DNA of 64,000 bases. Source: JBBDMX01 sp040878035. GTDB lineage: Bacteria; Planctomycetota; Phycisphaerae; Phycisphaerales; Phycisphaeraceae. A program made the translations under genes and the position numbers. Positions within the stretch are counted from its first letter, which is position 1. The number at the start of each line of letters is the position of its first letter. The notes under the pieces are model-generated. The model made no database searches, had not been told where the DNA came from, and saw only the letters and a program-made list of their open reading frames with translations. The DNA lies in the NCBI GenBank assembly GCA_040878035.1, contig JBBDMX010000100.1:1-64000 (forward strand). The letters are read 5' to 3'. Below, in pieces: positions 57,996 through 64,000 of this stretch.

Positions 57996-59156
57996 ATGCT
58001 TGAGCGTTTCGTGAGGTGGGTTGCGGGGGAATCCGGGCTCTCCCTTAAGTCCAGGGCGTGGGAGCCATGGATCGGCGCTGTCATCGTGACGGCGATGGCG
58101 CTGCTGGCGGGGGGATGCTCTACCGAAGGGGCGCCGCGCTATCGGGTGGGGTCGTTGCCGTTCCCGGGCCCGTTCACGCTCTACGCCGTTGCCGATCCGC
58201 GGGAACTGGGTCACCATGCCTATGACGAGCCGCCGCTGCTGGCGGGCGACGCCGAGATTGAGCGGGGCACGATCTACACTCGCCGCGCCGGTTTTCTGGA
58301 CCTGTCGCACGTTCGCGACACCGCCGACTGGACCCGCTTCTTTCACGAGCGGATCGAGCCGGCCCTACTCAAGCGTGACCCGACGCTGGTGATCCGCGGC
58401 GCCGATGCGGGCGACTATGCATGGCAGTTCCGCTATCCGCCCGACTGGGACAGCCTCGACGACGTCGATCGCCGCGCCTTGGCGCGGGAGTTGTCTATCC
58501 GCATCGCTCAGCGTTCAGCTCATGACATGGCCAACTGGCATGAGATCATCTCGTGGTTCGGCTACAAGACCGTCGTGATCATTCCCGAGGACAACTCGGC
58601 CTTCACATGCGACGACGTGATCGCGCATTTCGTCGGCATCGCGATCGCCGGCGAAGCGCTGCGGGACGAATCCCACCCGTACGATCAGGCGATGACGGCG
58701 GCGCTGGATCGTGCCATGACGTGCTACGGCGCCGTCTCGCCGCAGGAGACGAGCCAGGCCGTACGCCTGGTCAAGGGCAAGTGGTGGCGCGGCATCACGG
58801 CGATTAAGCGGCAACTGGAGTTGGGCGACGAGGATCAGCCGGTGGAAGCCTGGCTGGTGCCGGGTGCCAGCCTGGGCGGCGACGGCGGCGACGTCGAGCC
58901 CGCGTCCTTCACATTGCCCAGCCTGCGCCACGTCCTGGGGCGGGATATGACCGGTTTCTACGACTTGGCCATCGACCCGCACATCCTCGAGTGGTCCCAG
59001 ATCGCCGCGTTGCTCTCGCCCCAGCCTGATCGCATTCACCCCCGCGAGCACTTCCCGGTCATCATGGAGCACGTTCGCCAGCAGATGCGGCAAACCCTGG
59101 GGCCGAATGTGGATCAGCCCTACGACCAAGCCCGCACCGCGTCGCGGAACGAGTAA
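57996..59156 (+). CDS. DUF4056-type lipoprotein
   Basis: This 386-residue protein has a lipoprotein signal: a charged N-terminus, IGAVIVTAMALLAGGC with the lipobox Cys near residue 42. The mature part shows LGHHAYDEPPLLAGD, GTIYTRRAGFLDLSHVRDTA and HEIISWFGYKTVVIIPEDNS, the pattern of DUF4056 proteins. Function is unknown; the conserved His and Asp residues suggest a hydrolase. An in-frame upstream extension is not present, so the ATG is secure apart from a long N-region. Confidence 0.75.
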   Translation: MLERFVRWVAGESGLSLKSRAWEPWIGAVIVTAMALLAGGCSTEGAPRYRVGSLPFPGPFTLYAVADPRELGHHAYDEPPLLAGDAEIERGTIYTRRAGFLDLSHVRDTADWTRFFHERIEPALLKRDPTLVIRGADAGDYAWQFRYPPDWDSLDDVDRRALARELSIRIAQRSAHDMANWHEIISWFGYKTVVIIPEDNSAFTCDDVIAHFVGIAIAGEALRDESHPYDQAMTAALDRAMTCYGAVSPQETSQAVRLVKGKWWRGITAIKRQLELGDEDQPVEAWLVPGASLGGDGGDVEPASFTLPSLRHVLGRDMTGFYDLAIDPHILEWSQIAALLSPQPDRIHPREHFPVIMEHVRQQMRQTLGPNVDQPYDQARTASRNE

Positions 59157-59296
59157 AGTCGCGTCCGCCAACCAACCCCGCCTGCCTGAAGACGCGCCTG
59201 CCTGAAGGCCCGCATGCCAATGCGGGGCCGGTAGTAGCTCGAGCCGCGATGCCCGCCTAGCATGCCACTAGACACCATTACGAAAGGGGTGCGATC

Positions 59297-59812
59297 ATGC
59301 TCAAGTCCTCGGAAAACCAGGGCAGCGGAAAGATGGGTGCGGGCAGCGGCGGGGCGCTCTTGGTCGGAGCGGCACTGGGCATCGCCGCCGGGGCAGTGCT
59401 CATGTACCTGCTGGATCCTGATCGCGGCGCCCGGCGGCGCGCCATCGCGCGCGACAAGGCCATGAGCGTGGCCCGCCACGCCGGCCAGTCGGTGCGCAAG
59501 CAGGCGCTGTACAACTACGGCAAGATGCGCGGCTTGGTGGCTAAGGCGCAGGCGCCCTTCCGTCACGACAGCGCCAGCGATGACCTGCTGGTGCAGCGCG
59601 TCCGCTCGGCGATCGGCCGCAGCGTCTCCCACGCCGGGTCCATCGCTGTGGACGCCCACAACGGCGCGGTGACCTTGCGCGGGCCGATCCTGGCGGAGGA
59701 AATCGACGACCTGCTGGCGGCCGCCGCCAGCGTCCTCGGCGTGCGGGCCGTCAACAACCAGTTGAGCATCCACGAATCCGCGGGAAACATCCCAGGTCTC
59801 CAGCCCGGCTAA
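59297..59812 (+). CDS. Membrane-anchored BON-domain protein
   Basis: This 171-residue protein has a glycine-rich transmembrane segment (GALLVGAALGIAAGAVLMYL) followed by LLDPDRGARRRAIARDKA, the YtxH-like juncture common in such proteins. A C-terminal BON domain follows (LLVQRVRSAIGRSVSHAGSI, AVDAHNGAVTLRGPILAEE, VLGVRAVNNQLSIHE). BON domains bind phospholipid or envelope components, and these proteins often respond to stress. A gaaagggg-type ribosome site lies before the ATG. Confidence 0.85.
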   Translation: MLKSSENQGSGKMGAGSGGALLVGAALGIAAGAVLMYLLDPDRGARRRAIARDKAMSVARHAGQSVRKQALYNYGKMRGLVAKAQAPFRHDSASDDLLVQRVRSAIGRSVSHAGSIAVDAHNGAVTLRGPILAEEIDDLLAAAASVLGVRAVNNQLSIHESAGNIPGLQPG

Positions 59813-60180
59813 GGTTGGATAGGCACTGGTGCCAGTGCCGCCCCCGCCTTCCACGGCGCGAACACGAACACCGCGCCCAGCGCGATCAACGTAAAGCCAA
59901 TCACCACATTCCAGCGCAGCGGCTCCTTCAGGTACAACACCGCAAAGACGCTGAACACCACCAGCGTAATGACCTCCTGAATGGTCTTGAGTTGGTAGGT
60001 CGAATACCCGCTGACCGAGCCGAGCCGGTTGGCGGGCACCTGGAAGCAATATTCGAAAAAGGCGATGAGCCAGCTCACCAGGATCGCCGCCCACAGCGCC
60101 GACTCGCGGTGGCGCAGGTGGCCGTACCACGCAAAGGTCATGAACACGTTGGAGATCGTGAGCAGGAAGATGGTGAGCAT
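59809..60180 (-). CDS. DMT-superfamily small membrane protein (DUF486-type)
   Basis: This 123-residue protein has four hydrophobic helices and reads MLTIFLLTISNVFMTFAWYG, LVSWLIAFFEYCFQVPANRL, YSTYQLKTIQEVITLVVFSV and VVIGFTLIALGAVFVFAPWK. The FEYCFQVPANR and QEVITL segments are the DUF486 signature. The family is related to small multidrug-type transporters; substrate unknown. Its stop overlaps the end of the BON gene by four bases, tail to tail. Confidence 0.9.
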   Translation of the reverse strand: MLTIFLLTISNVFMTFAWYGHLRHRESALWAAILVSWLIAFFEYCFQVPANRLGSVSGYSTYQLKTIQEVITLVVFSVFAVLYLKEPLRWNVVIGFTLIALGAVFVFAPWKAGAALAPVPIQP

Positions 60181-60202
60181 GGGCAGATTTTACCCTCTTC
60201 TC

Positions 60203-60288
60203 AAGCCGGGGCAGAGGCTTTGCGCCGCCCCGGGTGGCGTGCTGCGTTGTAATAGACCCGGGGCGGCGCAAAGCCTCTGCCCCGGCTT
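60203..60288. repeat. Perfect 32-bp inverted repeat
   Basis: aagccggggcagaggctttg and following cgccgccccggg (60203-60234) are exactly repeated in reverse complement at 60257-60288, around a 22-base loop. It sits between the divergent DMT gene and serS. One arm is also found at 30163-30195. Confidence 0.95.
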
Positions 60289-60344
60289 GCACGCGCCAAC
60301 GTCGCGTTGCAGTTTCCGCGCCGGCTCGCTGTAATGGGCCGGCC

Positions 60345-61721
60345 ATGATTGACCTTGCCGACCTGCGTGAACATCCCGACCGCTACCGCCAGGGCGTTGC
60401 CGACAAGGGCGGCGACCCGTCGCGGATCGATGCCTTGCTCGACGCCGATGCGAAGCTGCGCGCGGTGCAGACCGAATTGCAGGAGATGGTCGCCGAGAAG
60501 AACCGCATGGGCAAGGAAATCGGGCAACTGGCCGGGCGCCTGAAGAAGGCCGGCGACGTCGAGCGGCCCGCGCTTCAGGAGCAGATGAAGGCGCTCCAGG
60601 CGCGGCCGGCGGCGGTCAAGGAGCGCGAGGCGACGCTGGCGGAGGAACTCAAGGCTCTGGAGCCGCGCCGCCTGCACTTGTGGCTGACCGTGCCCCAGCC
60701 CGCCGCCGCCGATGTGCCCGTGGGCAAGGGCGCCCAGGACAACGTCGAGTTGCGCACCTGGAAGCCCGACTGGTTCGATCCCCGCCGCAGCTTCGTCCAG
60801 AACAAGGGTTTTGAGCCACAGAGCCACATCGAGTTGATGACCGCTCTGGGCATGGTGGATTTCGAGCAAGGCGTGAAAATGGCCGGCTCACGCAGTTACG
60901 TGCTGCTGGGCGACGGCATGCGCCTGCACAGCGCGGTCCTGCGCTACGCCTTCGATTTCATGACGCAGAAGCACGGGTTCACCGCCGCCAGTGTGCCCGT
61001 GCTGGTGCGTGACGAAGTCATGGTGGGCACCGGCTTTTTCCCGGAAGGGCGTGACCAGGCGTACGAGGTCAAGGAGTCCGATCGCGGGGGAGGGTCTGAT
61101 CTTTATCTCACGGGCACCGGCGAGGTCGGGCTGATGGGCCTGCACATGGGCGAGTTGCTCGACGAGGGCGCGCTGCCGCTGCGCTACACGACGCTGAGCA
61201 CCTGCTTCCGCCGCGAGGCTGGCGCCGCGGGCAAGGACACGGCCGGGCTGTATCGCATCCATCAGTTCGACAAGGTCGAGCAGGTGGTGATCTGCAAGTC
61301 CGACGAGGCTGAGAGCCGGGCGTGGCATCAGCGCATGATCGGGTACGTTGAGGAACTGCTCCAGACGCTGCAAATGCCCTATCGCCTGCTCCAGTGCTGC
61401 ACCGGCGATCTGGGTCCCAAGAATGCGGACATGATCGACATTGAGACGTGGATGCCCAGCCGCGGCGGGCGTGGCGCGGGCGCCTACGGCGAAACCCACT
61501 CCGCCAGCCGGCTCTACGACTACCAGTGCCGCCGGCTGAACCTGCGCTACAAGGACGCCAAGACCGGCAAGAACATCGTCTGCCACTCGCTCAACAACAC
61601 CGTCGCCGCCAGCCCGCGCATCTTGATCCCCATCGTCGAGATCTACCAGAACGCCGACGGCAGCATCACGGTGCCCGCGGCGCTGCGGCCGTATATGGGC
61701 GGGCAGGAGCGGATTCGGTGA
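60345..61721 (+). CDS. serS: Seryl-tRNA synthetase
   Basis: This 458-residue class II synthetase charges tRNA-Ser. The N-terminal antiparallel coiled coil (about residues 30-110) binds the tRNA long arm. The catalytic part has motif 2 TLSTCFRREAGAAGKDTAGL and motif 3 near the end in NNTVAASPRILIPIVEIYQN. Start MIDLADLREHPD is standard. It is ~30 residues longer than E. coli SerS, mainly in the coiled coil and an insertion. The inverted repeat upstream leaves only 56 bases for the promoter. Confidence 0.97.
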   Translation: MIDLADLREHPDRYRQGVADKGGDPSRIDALLDADAKLRAVQTELQEMVAEKNRMGKEIGQLAGRLKKAGDVERPALQEQMKALQARPAAVKEREATLAEELKALEPRRLHLWLTVPQPAAADVPVGKGAQDNVELRTWKPDWFDPRRSFVQNKGFEPQSHIELMTALGMVDFEQGVKMAGSRSYVLLGDGMRLHSAVLRYAFDFMTQKHGFTAASVPVLVRDEVMVGTGFFPEGRDQAYEVKESDRGGGSDLYLTGTGEVGLMGLHMGELLDEGALPLRYTTLSTCFRREAGAAGKDTAGLYRIHQFDKVEQVVICKSDEAESRAWHQRMIGYVEELLQTLQMPYRLLQCCTGDLGPKNADMIDIETWMPSRGGRGAGAYGETHSASRLYDYQCRRLNLRYKDAKTGKNIVCHSLNNTVAASPRILIPIVEIYQNADGSITVPAALRPYMGGQERIR

Positions 61722-61744
61722 ACTCGCCGATATAATGATGCATC

Positions 61745-61984
61745 ATGAAGCCCACCAAGGCACTCGCTAACCAACTGCTGCTTGACAAGATCCGCTCCGA
61801 GCATCGGCCGGGTTTGGAGAAGGACCTTTTTGACGGGATCCGTCTCTTCCAACAGGTTCGTGATCGAATGATCGAGGGCATTCGTGATGATTTCCCCGAT
61901 GCTGATGATGCGTTTGTCGAGAGGGAGCTTGATCGGCGGCTGGCGACCGGTCGAATAATTGGAAATCGTCCATGGACGAAATGA
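61745..61984 (+). CDS. Small protein paired with nucleotidyltransferase
   Basis: This 79-residue helical, charged protein reads KALANQLLLDKIRSEHRPGL, EKDLFDGIRLFQQVRDRMIE and ends RLATGRIIGNRPWTK. No family was recognised. A tataat box lies ten bases before the ATG. It overlaps the next gene by 13 bases, so the pair is translationally coupled. In toxin-antitoxin pairs with a nucleotidyltransferase, the partner is often such a small helical protein; that role is inference. Confidence 0.7.
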   Translation: MKPTKALANQLLLDKIRSEHRPGLEKDLFDGIRLFQQVRDRMIEGIRDDFPDADDAFVERELDRRLATGRIIGNRPWTK

Positions 61985-62529
61985 AGGCTGTACAGTCGCT
62001 GATCGAAGCCATGGAATCGCTCAGCGTCGACTACCTGGTGGTCGGCTCATTGGCCAGCAGCCACTACGGACTGAACCGCTCCACGGAAGACGCGGACTTG
62101 CTGATACGCGCTACGCCCGAACAGATCGCGCAGTTGAGAGCGCGAACGACGCCACCATGGCAGTGGGCACCTCAGACGGCATTTGACCCAGTTACAGGCA
62201 AGACGCGCCATCTGCTTCATCTGGGCAATTCCACGTTCAAGGCCGAGCTATTCGAGCTTGAAGAAAACCCGTTTGATCTCAGCAGAATGAGTCGCAAGCT
62301 GCTGCGGACCGCCGGAGGCCGCAAACGGTTCGTGCAATCCCCTGAGGATGTCATCGTTCAGAAACTACGGTGGTATAAGGCGTTGAAACGGCGGAAGGAT
62401 TTGGATGATCTGCACCAGGTCATTCTGGCCCAGAACGATCGGCTGGACTGGGACTACATCCATAAATGGACGGAACGATTAGGTTTGGCAAACACGTTGA
62501 AGCAGGTGAGCGAGTTGATGCCCGAATAG
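61972..62529 (+). CDS. Nucleotidyltransferase-fold protein (AbiEii/DUF6036-like)
   Basis: This 185-residue protein has the nucleotidyltransferase core: YLVVGSLASSHYGLNRSTED then ADLLI, with GS and two acidic residues as metal ligands. KFVQSPEDVIVQKLRWYK-type sequence (KRFVQSPEDVIVQKLRWY) and RKDLDDLHQVIL follow, as in AbiEii-type or DUF6036 proteins. The fold adds nucleotides to tRNA or proteins in toxin systems such as MenT and AbiE. It is coupled to the small gene before it. Confidence 0.75.
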   Translation: MDEMKAVQSLIEAMESLSVDYLVVGSLASSHYGLNRSTEDADLLIRATPEQIAQLRARTTPPWQWAPQTAFDPVTGKTRHLLHLGNSTFKAELFELEENPFDLSRMSRKLLRTAGGRKRFVQSPEDVIVQKLRWYKALKRRKDLDDLHQVILAQNDRLDWDYIHKWTERLGLANTLKQVSELMPE

Positions 62530-62531
62530 GC

Positions 62532-64000
62532 TCACATGCGAGCCCGCAGTCGCTCTCGCAGGAATGCATCCACTTCATCACTACCTGTGGGCAGCCATGT
62601 GGGATCGAGTGTCGAACCAGCCTGCACCAATAGCTCAACACTACGGGGATAGTCCTTCGGGTGGCCGGTGTCCCAACTCCAGCCGCCGGCCCAGGCGTGG
62701 ACGCAGCAGCCCAGCGGCGTGCCGCCGAATTCGTTTTTGAAGGCGACGGGCGGATGGGGGTCGTGCTGGAGGAGCATCGCGATAATGTCGGCGTAGCCGT
62801 GGAACGCGGCACGATCCAGCGCGGTGGAGTTGTGTACCCCCGTGACGTGAGGGTCGAAACCCACTTCGAGCATGAGCTTGGCGGCTGGGGGGTTGTGCCA
62901 CCACGCGGCGAGGGGCAGCATGCGTTTGTCGTCGTCCGTGAGTTCACCCATCAAGCCCGGATGCTTGGCCAGTTCGGCACGCGCCGCGCCGTCATCGCCG
63001 CGCCAGAGGGCGTCGCAGAAGCGCGTGCGCGGCGGGGCGTGCTCCAACAGCAGGCGATGGATCGCCGCGTGACCCTTGCGAAGCGCCACGTCCAGCACCG
63101 ACAGGTCGTGGCCCAGCGTCCAGTTGTAGATGCATCCGCCCTTGCTCTGGGTCGTGACCCATGGCGGCGTGCCCAGGCGGTGCGTGACGCAGGCCGGGTC
63201 GCGCGCGAGGCACTGGCGCACCAGCGTTTCATCCCCCAGCGCCACGGCCGCGAAAATATCAGCCTGTGCCCCGCGCTCGATCAGCCGCCGGGCGACCTGC
63301 GGCTTGTCGATGCGATACTGAAGCGGCGTGGATTCGTGATCGATGTCCCGCATCACCAGGTCCGCCCCGCGATCGACGAGCAAGTCCACGATCGCCGGCG
63401 TGACGGCACAGTGCAGCGGCGCCTTGCCGTCGCCGCCGCGACCGTTGACCAGCGACGGCCCGGCGTTGAGTAACTCGCGCAGGCGGTCGAGCATGCCCAG
63501 GTGCGCCGCGGCCCAGGCATCCACCACCGCTCCACGTTCAATCAACGCCTTGGCCTGCTCCGCCGTGCAATCCCACTCCAGCACGCCAAACCCGCCCGCC
63601 CACCATTTGGTCCGCGCGTTGAGGTTCGCCCCATGGGCAAGCAGTACATCCAGCAGCGGCAGATTCGTCTTGGCCAGATGCACCGGCGGCGCATCGAAGT
63701 GATCGGCAATCGGCTCATCCACCCGCGCCCGTACTTCCTCCTGTTGCGCCAGCAACTGCCGCGTCGCCTCCACGTCGCCGCGCTTCACCGCCGCGACGAA
63801 CCGCTCATACGGCGACTTGGTCAGCGATTCGATCTTCGTCTTCATCGCCATCCAGTCGCGGAAGCCGTACCCGCGTGCGATGACAAGCTGCGCATCGGCG
63901 AGCTTTGCTTCGCCCGGCTGCGGCGGATGCGGATGCAGTCCCCGGAAGCGTTCGATCGCCTCGGCATCACCAGCCCACAGCTTCCGCAGCAATTCCTTGG
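62532..64000 (-). CDS. Ankyrin-repeat protein, 5' end beyond the window
   Basis: This partial protein, at least 488 residues, reads KELLRKLWAGDAEAIERFRG at the window edge, so the gene starts beyond it; the TTG at 63992 is not a convincing start. Ankyrin repeats run from about residue 65 to the end (LLDVLLAHGANLNARTKWWA, GDGKAPLHCAVTPAIVDLLV, NSTALDRAAFHGYADIIAML). The N-terminal block with GYGFRDWMAMKTKIESLTKS is typical of bacterial cytosolic ankyrin proteins. It faces the nucleotidyltransferase gene tail to tail, two bases apart. Confidence 0.85.
   Translation of the reverse strand, partial: KELLRKLWAGDAEAIERFRGLHPHPPQPGEAKLADAQLVIARGYGFRDWMAMKTKIESLTKSPYERFVAAVKRGDVEATRQLLAQQEEVRARVDEPIADHFDAPPVHLAKTNLPLLDVLLAHGANLNARTKWWAGGFGVLEWDCTAEQAKALIERGAVVDAWAAAHLGMLDRLRELLNAGPSLVNGRGGDGKAPLHCAVTPAIVDLLVDRGADLVMRDIDHESTPLQYRIDKPQVARRLIERGAQADIFAAVALGDETLVRQCLARDPACVTHRLGTPPWVTTQSKGGCIYNWTLGHDLSVLDVALRKGHAAIHRLLLEHAPPRTRFCDALWRGDDGAARAELAKHPGLMGELTDDDKRMLPLAAWWHNPPAAKLMLEVGFDPHVTGVHNSTALDRAAFHGYADIIAMLLQHDPHPPVAFKNEFGGTPLGCCVHAWAGGWSWDTGHPKDYPRSVELLVQAGSTLDPTWLPTGSDEVDAFLRERLRARM

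Noticed and set aside
1..64000. tRNA, rRNA or riboswitch genes
   Set aside because: I looked through the intergenic regions and found no cloverleaf, rRNA segment or known aptamer; a covariance-model search was not possible here.

Overview
The window is GC-rich chromosomal DNA, dense with genes on both strands and without rRNA, tRNA or a CRISPR array that I could recognise. The gene content points to a planctomycete, probably a Phycisphaerae-like lineage. The reasons are a TIGR03067-type protein, a DUF6785-type 800-residue membrane protein, a DUF6924 protein, an exported ankyrin protein, DUF4056 and chlorite-dismutase-family genes, and many interspersed inverted repeats. Flagellin and two heptose genes (gmhA, gmhB) indicate a motile, LPS-bearing cell. 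The assignment is inference from gene families, not from a marker-gene tree.

Layout. 1-2.2 kb: a TIM-barrel sugar isomerase whose 3' end is duplicated on the far side of a hicAB toxin-antitoxin pair, then an NTF2-like gene. 2.2-9.2 kb: an MFS-PlsC lipid protein, an fdhD/formate-dehydrogenase pair, folE2 and a small heat-shock protein. 9.3-17.7 kb: lon, sppA, two zinc-ribbon proteins and a gmhB with a repeat-bearing tail. 17.7-21.8 kb: a decayed chromosomal integron. 21.8-23.2 kb: a 42-bp minisatellite and a planctomycete-type hypothetical gene. 23.3-36.2 kb: carboxypeptidase, thioredoxin, TetR/methyltransferase, vapBC, leuD, lpd, gmhA, ROK kinase, a GH172 remnant, an ANTAR regulator, ribokinase, clpS, sucC. 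36.5-49.3 kb: ankyrin protein, second carboxypeptidase, exported protein, flagellin, rpsD, aldehyde dehydrogenase, a baeRF-type protein, a UDP-sugar pyrophosphorylase. 49.4-64 kb: Cld-family gene, rsmE, ferritin-like gene, DUF6785-type protein, XylF-like binding protein, lipoprotein, BON protein, serS, a nucleotidyltransferase pair and a truncated ankyrin gene.

The main discovery is the integron. Seven small genes, all on the minus strand, are separated by attC-like imperfect inverted repeats with R'/R'' core sites, and four of the seven R' sites pair exactly or nearly exactly with the core at the start of their own cassette. They lead away from an integrase gene (intI) reduced to its first 24 and last ~43 codons, with the catalytic tyrosine replaced by cysteine. 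A candidate cassette promoter, an attI-like junction and an intI promoter lie in the expected order between them. Cassette cargo includes a DUF6924 protein, an ACP-like protein, a VapD-like RNase, a VOC protein, a TIGR03067 protein and two unknowns. Next to intI lies about 546 bp of 42-bp repeats in one continuous register that switches from one hairpin-forming unit to another.

Secondary themes are repeat families that shape genes (sppA signal region, the gmhB tail, the ends of fdhD and rsmE) and small toxin-antitoxin-like modules (hicAB with a frameshifted toxin, vapBC, a nucleotidyltransferase pair).
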